Shown: positions 1 to 7,695 of the stretch, one piece after another
Layout: the number at the start of each line of letters is the position of its first letter
Numbering within the stretch: position 1 is the stretch's first letter
Assembly: GCF_900167065.1 (NCBI RefSeq)
Contig: NZ_FUYA01000002.1
Location: 290,817-354,816 of the forward strand
Length of the DNA: 64,000 bases
DNA from: Desulfobaculum bizertense DSM 18034
Lineage (GTDB): Bacteria > Desulfobacterota > Desulfovibrionia > Desulfovibrionales > Desulfovibrionaceae
Direction of reading: 5' to 3'
Made by a program: the position numbers and the translations under genes
Notes under the pieces: model-generated
Database searches by the model: none
Told to the model about the DNA's origin: nothing
The model's input: only the letters and a program-made list of their open reading frames with translations

Positions 1-262
1 CAAAAAGCCATGCAGTGATGATGACGATACCCGTCTTGTCACCAATGCCGCGCATTGCTGCGTTACAGTATTCTTTTTTGTCTTTTGCGAAAAAGAGGCC
101 AGCAACAATGGCCATCCAGCCGCAAGCCCAAAACGGTTTTGTTCCGCCCATTTCCTCGACAGAAAGCCAGACCAGTCCGCCCACAAGGACAAACAGAGGC
201 ACCAGGCCTCCCCATATCCCACCATGCAGCTCTAGACGTCGTTCGGTGGTATCCTGCTCCAT
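1..262 (-). CDS. Na+/H+ antiporter, NhaC-type (N-terminal part)
   Basis: Partial gene running off the left edge; about 87 N-terminal residues are visible. It starts at ATG 262-260 behind a GGAGAG ribosome site. After a short charged N-terminus come two hydrophobic segments (about residues 15-33 and 46-58), then KDKKEYCNAAMRGIGDK and the start of another hydrophobic stretch. That layout resembles the NhaC/TC 2.A.35 antiporter-like family. Such transporters often sit beside D-cysteine desulfhydrase and RidA genes in Desulfovibrio, which is general knowledge and supports the call. The 412-1413 gene upstream is separated from it by a terminator, so this gene probably has its own promoter. The substrate (Na+/H+, malate/lactate or an amino acid) cannot be told from this fragment. 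Confidence 0.55.
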   Translation of the reverse strand, partial: MEQDTTERRLELHGGIWGGLVPLFVLVGGLVWLSVEEMGGTKPFWACGWMAIVAGLFFAKDKKEYCNAAMRGIGDKTGIVIITAWLF

Positions 263-356
263 AAGAATGTCTCTCCAGTAGATAAGAGGATTGCTGTGCG
301 AGCGTAAGCGTCTGGTGCTGAGTCTGCACGAGGAAGCTCCGCCCGTTATCTGATAG

Positions 357-399
357 AAAAAAGGCGCCGGTCTCGTTGTAATACAACGAGACCGGCGCC
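357..399 (-). terminator. Rho-independent terminator after dcyD
   Basis: Perfect 18-bp inverted repeat (363-380 with 382-399, one-base loop) starting GGCGCCGGTCTCG. On the minus strand it is followed by six T (357-362). It lies just after the dcyD stop and separates dcyD from the antiporter gene. Confidence 0.9.
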
Positions 400-411
400 A
401 TGCGTTAAGAA

Positions 412-1413
412 TTAGCCACGGAAGGTGTCGAGGTATGCGTACAGTGCAGGGGAGCCACCAGTGTGCAGGAACAGGACATTGGAGCCTTCTGCGAAGTGAC
501 CCTTGCGGACGAGGTCTACCAGACCAGCCATAGCTTTGCCGGAGTAAACCGGATCAAGCAGGATGCCTTCGGTGGAAGCCAGCAGTTTGACGGCTTCAAC
601 CATGCTCTCGGTCGGCAGGGAGTAGCCTGGTCCAACGTAGGAGTCAAAGCATTCGACTGCTTCTCTGGGGATGCCGCCCTTGACACCAACGCGCTCTGCG
701 GTTTCCTCAGCGAGCTTGTGGACGATCTCTTCCTGAACGTCCTTGGTACGGCTCACGTTGATGCCGCTAACCGGGATGCCGGAGTTGCAGCCAACCATAC
801 CAGTCACAACACCAGCGTGGGTGCCAGCGCTACCGCTCGGAACAACCATGTGGTCAATGTTCAGGCCCATTGCAAAGAGCTGCTCAAGGGTTTCCTGTGC
901 GCAGGAAACGTAGCCCGTTGCGCCGATGGTGTTGGAAGCTCCACCAGGAACGATGTAGGGCTTTTTGCCCTGGCCAGCGAGAGTAGCTGCCAGCTTTTCC
1001 ATTTCACCCATCATGTCGGAACCACCAGGAACAACGGTGATGCTCTTCACGCCCATGAGCTGGAAGAGGAAGTTGTTGCCAGAAGCTTCGGGGCTGTAGG
1101 TGCCTTTGACGCGCTCTTCGAGAACGAGATGGCAGTCCAGGCCTTCTTTGACAGCCCAGGAAAGGGTCAGGCGGCAGTGGTTAGACTGAACAGCACCGCA
1201 GGTGATGATGGTGTCTGCGCCCTTGTCCAGTGCGTCAGCGATGCAGAAGTCCAGCTTACGGGTCTTGTTGCCGCCAGCGCAGCCGGGGAGGAGGTCATCA
1301 CGCTTGATGAAGATGTTGACCTTGCCACCGAGAGCCTTGGAAAATGCGGGAACTGCTTCGATGGGGGTTGCTTCCTTAACGTAGCCACGACGGGGGAACT
1401 GTGCGAGATTCAT
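412..1413 (-). CDS. dcyD: D-cysteine desulfhydrase
   Basis: Cytoplasmic PLP enzyme (333 aa) of the D-cysteine desulfhydrase/ACC deaminase family. It cleaves D-cysteine to pyruvate, H2S and ammonia. The motif GGNKTRKLDF carries the probable PLP lysine, K50. Other family marks are the SNH triad in AVQSNHCRLT and the phosphate-binding loop PSGSAGTHAG. The frame is open upstream to 1431, but ATG 1413 (MNLAQFPRRG) has AAAGGA eight bases upstream and gives normal family length. It follows ridA by 24 bases and is likely co-transcribed. The pairing is logical: the reaction passes through 2-aminoacrylate, which RidA hydrolyses. A 1-aminocyclopropane-1-carboxylate deaminase activity is possible but less likely in this setting. 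Confidence 0.9.
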   Translation of the reverse strand: MNLAQFPRRGYVKEATPIEAVPAFSKALGGKVNIFIKRDDLLPGCAGGNKTRKLDFCIADALDKGADTIITCGAVQSNHCRLTLSWAVKEGLDCHLVLEERVKGTYSPEASGNNFLFQLMGVKSITVVPGGSDMMGEMEKLAATLAGQGKKPYIVPGGASNTIGATGYVSCAQETLEQLFAMGLNIDHMVVPSGSAGTHAGVVTGMVGCNSGIPVSGINVSRTKDVQEEIVHKLAEETAERVGVKGGIPREAVECFDSYVGPGYSLPTESMVEAVKLLASTEGILLDPVYSGKAMAGLVDLVRKGHFAEGSNVLFLHTGGSPALYAYLDTFRG

Positions 1414-1437
1414 GGAAATGTCCTTTCTCAAAAAAAA

Positions 1438-1821
1438 TTATTTAAGGGTGATAACTGCTTCGACTTCGATGTCGGAACCAAGAGGCAGGGCAGCGACCTG
1501 GAATGCGCTGCGGGCCGGGAAAGGTTCTGCGAAGTACTGTCCATAAACTGAATTAACAGCCTGGAAGTCGGCGATGTCGGCGAGGTAAACAGTGACCTTG
1601 ACGGCATTGTCGAGAGAGGTGCCAGCCTCTTCAGCGATAGCGCTCAAGTTTTTGAAGACCTGATGTGCGCGTTCTTCAATGCTCCCCTTGGGCATTTCAC
1701 CTGTAGCAGGGTCAATGGGAAGTGCTCCGGATGTAAACAGGAGGTCGCCAGTGACGACGGCCTGAGAATATGGGCCAATGGCTGCGGGAGCCTTAGAAGT
1801 GTCAATGATTTGTTTGCTCAT
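1438..1821 (-). CDS. ridA: RidA/YjgF enamine deaminase
   Basis: 127-aa RidA family protein, the usual length. It hydrolyses reactive enamine/imine intermediates such as 2-aminoacrylate made by PLP enzymes. The family residues are visible: Y17 in GPYSQA, the SGALPIDPATGE segment, the key arginine R104 in FPARSAFQV and E121 near the C-terminus. ATG at 1821 is preceded by TGGAGAA. It is first gene of a two-gene unit with dcyD. Its promoter must lie in 1822-2150, where two short palindromes occur. Confidence 0.95.
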   Translation of the reverse strand: MSKQIIDTSKAPAAIGPYSQAVVTGDLLFTSGALPIDPATGEMPKGSIEERAHQVFKNLSAIAEEAGTSLDNAVKVTVYLADIADFQAVNSVYGQYFAEPFPARSAFQVAALPLGSDIEVEAVITLK

Positions 1822-1868
1822 CAGTTGTTCTCCATAAATATGGTCAGTTGTTGAAATGACGAATGTAT

Positions 1869-1955
1869 AATGTCGACATTTCGTTCAGACATTTTTTTCA
1901 CTACATGCGCGGTGGGAGCTTGTCAACGCGATTGGTCAAAATTTCACATGTGAAA
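1869..1955 (-). promoter_or_regulatory. Probable ridA-dcyD control region with two palindromes
   Basis: The 336-base gap 1822-2157 holds no gene that I can support. It contains AATGTCGACATT (1869-1880), a perfect 12-bp palindrome about 50 bases upstream of ridA, and TTTCACATGTGAAA (1942-1955), a perfect 14-bp palindrome about 120 bases upstream. A minus-strand TTGACA (1926-1921) lies between them but has no convincing -10 partner. A CRP/FNR-family or other dimeric regulator would suit such sites; the regulator is unknown. The rest (about 1980-2150) is purine-rich and featureless. Confidence 0.35.
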
Positions 1956-2154
1956 AGAGCGTTTTTTCTGTAACTCCTTTGCAATAATACATTTATTAAT
2001 GTGATAAAATTTTATCAGCAAGAGGAGGAGACAAACCAAAAATCGGGAAAATGGGGACGAAGAAGCAAAAAAGAAAGAAAGGGGGAATGCTGTGAGGTGA
2101 GGGGTGAGTACTTCGTTTAACTGAGCAATTCTGTCTCAAGGCGCTGCGAGAAGT

Positions 2155-2180
2155 GAGAAAAGCCCGATTGCTCGGGCTTT
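2155..2180 (-). terminator. Terminator after the ABC/DUF4857-like operon
   Basis: Stem AAAGCCCGA/TCGGGCTTT (2159-2167 and 2172-2180) with loop TTGC. On the minus strand it ends in a short T tract. On the plus strand GTGTTTTT follows, so it could work both ways. It lies 37 bases beyond the 2217 stop. Confidence 0.75.
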
Positions 2181-2216
2181 GTGTTTTTAGGCGTTACCAT
2201 TCAGGTCTGGGTCTGT

Positions 2217-3500
2217 TCACGCGTGTTTGCCTCGAGATGACTGCTGCGTTGTGCTGTGCGTTTTTTGCTGAAGAGGTCCCCACAGAAGGAGAGCGAGAAG
2301 GCCGTAACTGCCTGTAATGAATACCAGCAGGCAGTCCGCAGGTCCCGGAAGCGAGGCGAAGCGTCGTTTATGAAAAGGAACATAGAGAACAAGAGCGAGA
2401 ACACATCCGAGGAGACTGAGAATTGGTGAGCTAAAGGCGTCTGTGATGCGAAGATGCACAAAGCGGGAAAGGCCACTTGTTGTCTCTATGCGGAAGGGGA
2501 AAATGCATGCTCCTATTTGTGTCCAGCGTTCTTTTTGAGCTGATGAGAATTCCAGTGTGTAATTATGAACCTGCTTCCATTGCGTGTTCATCGCAAAGGC
2601 CAGGATTTCAGCGTCTCGGCGTTGCTGCACGATGCGGTGAAGCGGTGTGGTTACCAGCATAACGGAATCACGTTTTGGATCGTACTGCTCCAAGGGGAGT
2701 TTTTGCAGCCTGTAGTCATTGCACATGATGGCAAAGACAGCGTCTGTCGTGACGACCAGTCCATAAAATTCTTTTCGTTCATTTTCCATGACGAGAATTT
2801 GCTGAACGGCTTTTTCAAAGCGCTGCCCTGTGTTTGTACACACGGCTTTGCCGTGAATCATCATCAGATGGAAGAGGGTTCCCTTCGCGTCGACAAAGAA
2901 GTTACCCCAGTCAAAAGGCTTTTGGTTCGTAGGATTGCTTCCTGTCTTTTGTATGGGAAACGTGACGCCTGCTTTGTGAAGTGCCGTGCTAAACTCGGCA
3001 GATTTTTGGGGCAGGACAGTATTGTCTGCGGTCTGAATGAACTCTACGCCGTCGGAGCTGTATCGGAACATGTCTGAAGGGTACTCAAGGTGCGCAACGT
3101 CGGGTTCGGCCTCAAAGAGCATCTGGAGTGGAGGCTCTGGGGTGTACACGTCTCGGGGAAGTATCCGGACGAACTGAAGCTCGCGGCGGGCAATTGTTGT
3201 GTCTACAGGCGTTCCATCAACCTCTGCGGGAAATTCTCCCCATTTGGCAAGATTGCCATGAAACATAAAGGGGAGTGCGCGGCAGTAATCTTTGTACTTG
3301 AGGTGCTCTCCAGTTTCCGTATAGCGCTCCATCCCCTTTTCTGAGCTTCGCTGCATAAGGAACATGTCCTTAATGGGACTGTAGAACAGAACAGGGGCGG
3401 CAGACTTGACCGTGGTTGCGCGTGAATACAGTGATGGAAGAGCACTGGCAAGAACTGCAACCGTTAGCAGAAGCGTGCACAGTCGAGAAATATTTACCAT
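2217..3500 (-). CDS. Membrane-anchored protein, DUF4857-like
   Basis: 427-aa protein. It has an N-terminal signal anchor (about residues 7-24), a long polar extracytoplasmic domain (about 30-355), and two hydrophobic segments near the C-terminus (about 358-377 and 390-410). Its layout and its position behind an ABC ATPase and permease recall DUF4857 proteins, whose function is unknown. ATG 3500 is preceded by GAGGTGCACG, and the start overlaps the permease stop by 7 bases, which suggests translational coupling. It is last gene of the receptor-ATPase-permease unit. It could be an accessory subunit of that ABC transporter. The family assignment is from memory and not firm; membrane topology and operon membership are seen directly. 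Confidence 0.5.
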   Translation of the reverse strand: MVNISRLCTLLLTVAVLASALPSLYSRATTVKSAAPVLFYSPIKDMFLMQRSSEKGMERYTETGEHLKYKDYCRALPFMFHGNLAKWGEFPAEVDGTPVDTTIARRELQFVRILPRDVYTPEPPLQMLFEAEPDVAHLEYPSDMFRYSSDGVEFIQTADNTVLPQKSAEFSTALHKAGVTFPIQKTGSNPTNQKPFDWGNFFVDAKGTLFHLMMIHGKAVCTNTGQRFEKAVQQILVMENERKEFYGLVVTTDAVFAIMCNDYRLQKLPLEQYDPKRDSVMLVTTPLHRIVQQRRDAEILAFAMNTQWKQVHNYTLEFSSAQKERWTQIGACIFPFRIETTSGLSRFVHLRITDAFSSPILSLLGCVLALVLYVPFHKRRFASLPGPADCLLVFITGSYGLLALLLWGPLQQKTHSTTQQSSRGKHA

Positions 3501-4165
3501 CGTGCACCTCTTTTAAATCTGTTTGCCAGAACATCCAGCGGGAAAAGCCAGAGAAGCGTGAGCAGGGCAAAAGACAGAATACTGTGCTGATAGGCTCCCG
3601 GAATTTCGGATGCAAAAAAGGGCTTCAAAAAGAGAGCCGTGAGGATGCCAAGAAGGAATTTTCTGGTCCAGAGAGGTTCGACAATAAGAAGCACCGTTCC
3701 AAGGTATGCCGGGTAGCTTGCGAGCATCCATGGCAAGGCTGTCAGTACGGAGCGGATGACCATTTCTCTGGGCAGATAATGCGCAACAAGAAGGCTGAGT
3801 CCGCCAAGGCTGACGAGAAGGCCCGCCGAGCAAATGAGAAGGCCGGTAAAAATGATAAAGTAGAGGCTGACGCGGTGCCGGACTGGAAGATGAAACAGCA
3901 GTCGAAGACGTTTTCCCTGGCATTCTGGGACAAACTGAAAAAGTGCAGTCCAGATGCCACAAAAAACTCCTGCTGGAAGCAGGGAATCAAAGAACACTTT
4001 GTCGTAAAAGACTGCATCAAGCCACAGCATGAGCGGCCCAATGATTTCGTTGACATGGCGAAAGGTGATGAGGGCATCACCAAGGGCAAGAGCGATAAAA
4101 AGGAACGGGACCCAGAAAACATATCTCAGCTTGAGCCATTCCTTGTATGCAAGTGAAGAAAGCAT
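3494..4165 (-). CDS. ABC transporter membrane subunit (ABC-2-like)
   Basis: 223-aa polytopic protein with about six hydrophobic segments (near residues 17-33, 44-52, 62-76, 98-125, 137-170 and 195-212). It has no nucleotide-binding motif. It sits directly downstream of an ABC ATPase with 39 bases between them, and RBS AAGGATTCG precedes ATG 4165. The length and helix pattern suit a minimal ABC-2 type permease. It probably forms the channel with the 4205-5098 ATPase and possibly the DUF4857-like protein. The substrate is unknown. Co-expression with a TonB-dependent receptor hints at a link to envelope or metal biology. Confidence 0.6.
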   Translation of the reverse strand: MLSSLAYKEWLKLRYVFWVPFLFIALALGDALITFRHVNEIIGPLMLWLDAVFYDKVFFDSLLPAGVFCGIWTALFQFVPECQGKRLRLLFHLPVRHRVSLYFIIFTGLLICSAGLLVSLGGLSLLVAHYLPREMVIRSVLTALPWMLASYPAYLGTVLLIVEPLWTRKFLLGILTALFLKPFFASEIPGAYQHSILSFALLTLLWLFPLDVLANRFKRGARW

Positions 4166-4204
4166 TTCGAATCCTTCGGGGTGGGCAAGGACGCCGTTCG
4201 TTCG

Positions 4205-5098
4205 TTAATATTTTCCGGTAATTCCTATAAACGCATCTTCGAAATCCATTGGTGTTTCGGAGATGCTCTCACGAGAGAGGCCAAGGCGTTCGATACGCTC
4301 GCCAAATTCCAGAGCTGAGAGATATGTGTACACATGAGTTCTGGTCCGGCTGTGCTCAACATTGGCGATCCTCTGACTCGAAACAAGGCGTTCTGTCTGT
4401 GGGGAGTGGGGCAGGCTGTAGTGATGAAAAGACGAGAGGAATGTGTCTTTTGAGCCTGCAACAAGGGTTTTCCCGTGCTGAATAATGATCATTTGATCGA
4501 TGAGCTTGTCGAGATCCTGAACAACATGCGAAGTCACAAGAACTGTTGTGCCTCGTTCTCGTACGTATTCCTGAAGGAACTCAAGAAAAAGCCTTCGGTA
4601 CCCGACATCAAGCCCCATTGAATAGTCATCCAGCAGCATAAGCTTGGGGTTCTGGGCCATGATAAGCCCAAGCACGACCTGAGAGCGCTGGCCGCAGGAC
4701 ATGCGGGATATTCGTCGGGTTTTGGGGACGTCAAGACGGCCTACGAGATCGTAGAACACATCGTGTTCCCAGCGAGGGTAGAACTGTGAGTAAAAGCGTT
4801 CAATTTCCTGAATACTCATGAAATCATACTGAATGAAACGCTCGTGCAGCAGGCCAATGTCGCGTCGGGTTTGCGGTGAGATGGCGTTACTTGGTTCTCC
4901 CAAAACAGTGCAGGCCCCGGAAAGGGGGCGCAGGAAGCCCATCAGAATATTAATTGTGGTGGTTTTCCCTGCGCCGTTTTTTCCCAGAAGCCCGAAAATG
5001 CCGCCAGACTGGACCTCAAAGTTCAGACCATTGAGAACGTGTTTTTCTCCATAGCTGTGCTTGAGGTTTTGGCAGGATATAACGGTTTCCTGTGTCAT
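4205..5098 (-). CDS. ABC transporter ATPase with atypical signature and Walker B
   Basis: 297-aa ATP-binding subunit. Walker A is GLLGKNGAGKTT (about 36-47). The signature reads MSCGQR in place of the usual LSGGQ. Walker B is LMLLDDYSMGLD, with Asp where the catalytic Glu normally stands. The H-loop (TSHVVQDLD) is normal. The frame is open to 5119, but ATG 5098 (MTQETV) gives the conventional N-terminus and sits two bases inside the end of the receptor gene, suggesting coupling. The roughly 80-residue C-terminal extension is typical of ABC-2 exporter ATPases. The permease 3494-4165 is the evident partner. The Asp variant occurs in some exporter-type ATPases, so activity may be kept. Confidence 0.85.
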   Translation of the reverse strand: MTQETVISCQNLKHSYGEKHVLNGLNFEVQSGGIFGLLGKNGAGKTTTINILMGFLRPLSGACTVLGEPSNAISPQTRRDIGLLHERFIQYDFMSIQEIERFYSQFYPRWEHDVFYDLVGRLDVPKTRRISRMSCGQRSQVVLGLIMAQNPKLMLLDDYSMGLDVGYRRLFLEFLQEYVRERGTTVLVTSHVVQDLDKLIDQMIIIQHGKTLVAGSKDTFLSSFHHYSLPHSPQTERLVSSQRIANVEHSRTRTHVYTYLSALEFGERIERLGLSRESISETPMDFEDAFIGITGKY

Positions 5099-5099
5099 A

Positions 5100-7553
5100 T
5101 TAGAACTCGTACGTTGCACCCGCCCAGAACTGGCGGCCGTTTACCTTGTTGCCGTCCCGGTCCACAATGGATGTGGCATCAAAGACATTCATGACGGAGA
5201 GATTTAAGGTCAGAAGCTGGTTTTTGTACTTCCATGCTTCGTAATCAAGCTGCCAGTCAAAGGTCACGAGCTGGTCGATGTTGGACTTTTCGTATTTGTA
5301 GTAATTCACTCCGTCGTTATCGGTGTACTTGCCTTTTTTGACGAGCGTGGTCATGGCGGAGGCAAAGCGGGTCGTGTTGGTAAAGGTCAGGCGGTCAAAG
5401 AATTTTCCGGAGTAGACAAAGGCCACGACCCACGGTCGATTGAAGGCTTCTGCCGGAAGATCTGTACGGTTAATGAGTTCTCCGTCGTAATAGACTTTGG
5501 AGAAGTCATAGCCTGCAATACCGCTCTCAAGGCTCTGGTCAGCGTAGTCCGCAAAGTTTGTCTCTTTTTCGGAGTAGGTTGCACTCAGAGAGACCCAGTG
5601 ATTTTCGTTAATATTTTTAGCGAATTTCAGAGTGTATCCCTCGTAGTCGGTGCGGCCTTGGTTAGACAGGATGTAGGATGTGTCGCCGCCGTCTCGAATT
5701 ATGGATGTACTAAACTGGTCGCGATGCTTGCGGTTGACGTATTCAAAGCTGGCAATGCCACCAAGGACTTCGGCAGAAGCTCCAAGGGTGATTTCGTCAG
5801 AGTAGGGTGTGTCCATCTCTCCCAGATTGTATTCTTTTGTTCCCGTTGTGCGGGTTTTTCGCCAGTCAGACAGCTCTCCGGTGCTGGAGTTGAGAGTGCG
5901 CATGTAATAGGTCGTCGGGGTCATGTCCCGAAGAGCATACGACATGATTGGTGCTCCGTAATATCTGTTTGCACCGGCTGTCAGTGTGTATTTCCCATCA
6001 CCAAGGATATCGAAGCTGGTGAACAGACGAGGCTCAAGATTCGTGTTTTCCAGAAGGTCATCGTAGGAGACGCGAAGGCCGGGGCGAAGCGTCAGGCGGC
6101 CAAAGGTGAGTGTGTCATCGAGGTAGGCAGCAAGGAGGTTCATATTGGCGCTTCCGTTGCTGCTGTCGATTTCACTTTTCAGCATGGTGTACTGCTCGCC
6201 GGGGATGACTCCCCCCTGTCCATTATCCTTCACAATGCTGGAATTCTTGGGAGCATAATAAGCCGTTCTGTCATCAAGGTAGGCATACGTACCAAAAACA
6301 TTTTCAAGACTGACGCCCATGTTGAACGTGTGCGTTGTTGGCCCCAGCTCAAGCTCGGTTGTGGTGAAGTCGGCACTGGACGAAAAGGCTTTCTGGGTTG
6401 TTTCAGAGTCACCAAAACCGCCTTCTTTGGCGTTACGGGTCTCATTCCCCCACTGGGTTGATGTCCCATGAAGCTTTGTCCATGTGGTGTGTACGTTGTT
6501 TTCTGCTTCACGCCTGTTTTCGGTTTCGCTGTAACCAGCGCGAAGCTCAAGCTTGCCCAGATCAAGTTTCTTTTCAAAACCAAGAGCGAGGCTCATGGAA
6601 TTTTTATAGTTTTGGTATTCAGAATCCTTGCTGCTCGCCGTAAAGTTGTCTGCCTTGTATGGGTTGTACAAGAAGCTGATGTCCGCTGAGGTTTCGGAAT
6701 CAAAGTCGTGAACAAGTTTTGCGAGGAAGTTTTCATTCGCCCTATACTGGTCTTTCATGTCGTCCATGTAGTGCAGGGGAATGGTTGAATGCTGAATGGT
6801 GTATCCCAAAAGTGCGCCTGTGGATTCTGACAGCGGGACATCAATGGACACTGAACCGTCATATCTGCTGAAAAATGGCTGATTTTCCGGATTCGAAGAC
6901 AGTTCAAAGTCGTCATTGTCATTGGGGCGCTGGTTTGACCATTTGTCACGGGTGTGCCGTGCGCTCAGCTTGCCCCCCAATTTTTTCTTGGGATCTCTGA
7001 TTTTGGCATCAACAACACCACCAGTGAATGAGCCGTATTTGGCTGGGATGTTGCTGGTATACACCTTGATGCTGTCTATAAGGTCTGTATCGATGAACAT
7101 GCTCTGGGCTGGCGCCGAAGGGAAGCCTGTGGGGCTGTTGCTGAATCCTTCTGGAGAAATATAGTTGTTGATCCCCAGACCATCGATGTTGAACCGGGTT
7201 TCATAGGGCTTTGCACCAGAGATGGATATTTCAGGTGGTGCAATTTCACCGCCCTGGAGTGAGCTGCCAAAGCTTTCGTCAAACTGGATGTCTGACTGGA
7301 TTCGCAAGCTTTCTGTAATGCTTCCTGTTGCGCTAGGAAGCTTGTCGAGTTTGTCGCGATCGATGACGATTTTGCCTTGCTCATGTGGTGCTGCCTTGAC
7401 CTCGACCTTGTCGAGAACAATGACGTTGTCTTCTTTTTCTGGCTGCGCGGCTTGTGGTTCCTGTGCAAAGCCTGTTGCAGAAAAGGCCAGAATCAGGGCG
7501 AGGGTTGCGATAGCTTCTCTGATTCGTTTGCTGTGTCTTCTCTTCCGTTTCAA
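5100..7553 (-). CDS. TonB-dependent outer-membrane receptor
   Basis: 817-aa receptor. A signal peptide (about residues 1-30, ending TGFAQ) is followed by a TonB-box-like region (VIVLDKVEVKA), a plug domain (about 50-180, with FNIDGLGINNY and IPAKYGSFTGGVVDA), and a beta-barrel ending in FWAGATYEF with the expected C-terminal Phe. The start is TTG 7553 behind AAGGAG; no better start lies nearby. A Fur-like box sits 55-75 bases upstream. Downstream, the ABC ATPase start overlaps its stop region. The upstream neighbour is an M16 protease with its own terminator. The ligand is unknown. Iron-linked control and the protease suggest a peptide or protein iron source. It is not obviously a FyuA-type receptor. 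Confidence 0.88.
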   Translation of the reverse strand: MKRKRRHSKRIREAIATLALILAFSATGFAQEPQAAQPEKEDNVIVLDKVEVKAAPHEQGKIVIDRDKLDKLPSATGSITESLRIQSDIQFDESFGSSLQGGEIAPPEISISGAKPYETRFNIDGLGINNYISPEGFSNSPTGFPSAPAQSMFIDTDLIDSIKVYTSNIPAKYGSFTGGVVDAKIRDPKKKLGGKLSARHTRDKWSNQRPNDNDDFELSSNPENQPFFSRYDGSVSIDVPLSESTGALLGYTIQHSTIPLHYMDDMKDQYRANENFLAKLVHDFDSETSADISFLYNPYKADNFTASSKDSEYQNYKNSMSLALGFEKKLDLGKLELRAGYSETENRREAENNVHTTWTKLHGTSTQWGNETRNAKEGGFGDSETTQKAFSSSADFTTTELELGPTTHTFNMGVSLENVFGTYAYLDDRTAYYAPKNSSIVKDNGQGGVIPGEQYTMLKSEIDSSNGSANMNLLAAYLDDTLTFGRLTLRPGLRVSYDDLLENTNLEPRLFTSFDILGDGKYTLTAGANRYYGAPIMSYALRDMTPTTYYMRTLNSSTGELSDWRKTRTTGTKEYNLGEMDTPYSDEITLGASAEVLGGIASFEYVNRKHRDQFSTSIIRDGGDTSYILSNQGRTDYEGYTLKFAKNINENHWVSLSATYSEKETNFADYADQSLESGIAGYDFSKVYYDGELINRTDLPAEAFNRPWVVAFVYSGKFFDRLTFTNTTRFASAMTTLVKKGKYTDNDGVNYYKYEKSNIDQLVTFDWQLDYEAWKYKNQLLTLNLSVMNVFDATSIVDRDGNKVNGRQFWAGATYEF

Positions 7554-7606
7554 AACGTGCTCCTTCTCTATCCTTCTTTGTCGTGAAACTTTGGCTTATG
7601 TATGAA

Positions 7607-7625
7607 AATGAAATTCTTTTTCAAT
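7607..7625 (-). promoter_or_regulatory. Fur-like box upstream of the TonB receptor
   Basis: AATGAAATTCTTTTTCAAT matches the perfect box at 10686-10704 at most positions; 6 of 9 symmetric pairs are kept. It is 54 bases upstream of the TTG start, a suitable place for an iron-responsive operator. Assignment to Fur is inference from the pattern and the gene content. Confidence 0.55.
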
Positions 7626-7633
7626 TAAGCCCT

Positions 7634-7687
7634 AAAAAAAGCCCCAGCCGCACAATTGCTCGACGAGCATGATGCCTGGCTGGAGCT
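7634..7687 (-). terminator. Terminator after the M16 protease
   Basis: On the minus strand AGCTCCAGCC (7687-7678) pairs with GGCTGGGGCT (7649-7640), 9 of 10 bases, and is followed by a run of T (7640-7634). It ends the protease transcript before the receptor promoter. Confidence 0.85.
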
Positions 7688-7695
7688 TTTTGTTT

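Noticed and set aside
63-401. 112-codon minus-strand frame at the left edge
   Set aside because: It crosses the dcyD terminator; the antiporter frame with GGAGAG and ATG 262 is the credible gene in this place.
463-1551. Long open frame on the plus strand (362 codons)
   Set aside because: It is antisense to dcyD and ridA, has no ribosome site and shows no protein family pattern; it is a shadow of codon bias.
5598-6461. 287-codon plus-strand frame
   Set aside because: Lies opposite the TonB receptor barrel with no start signal or recognisable domain.
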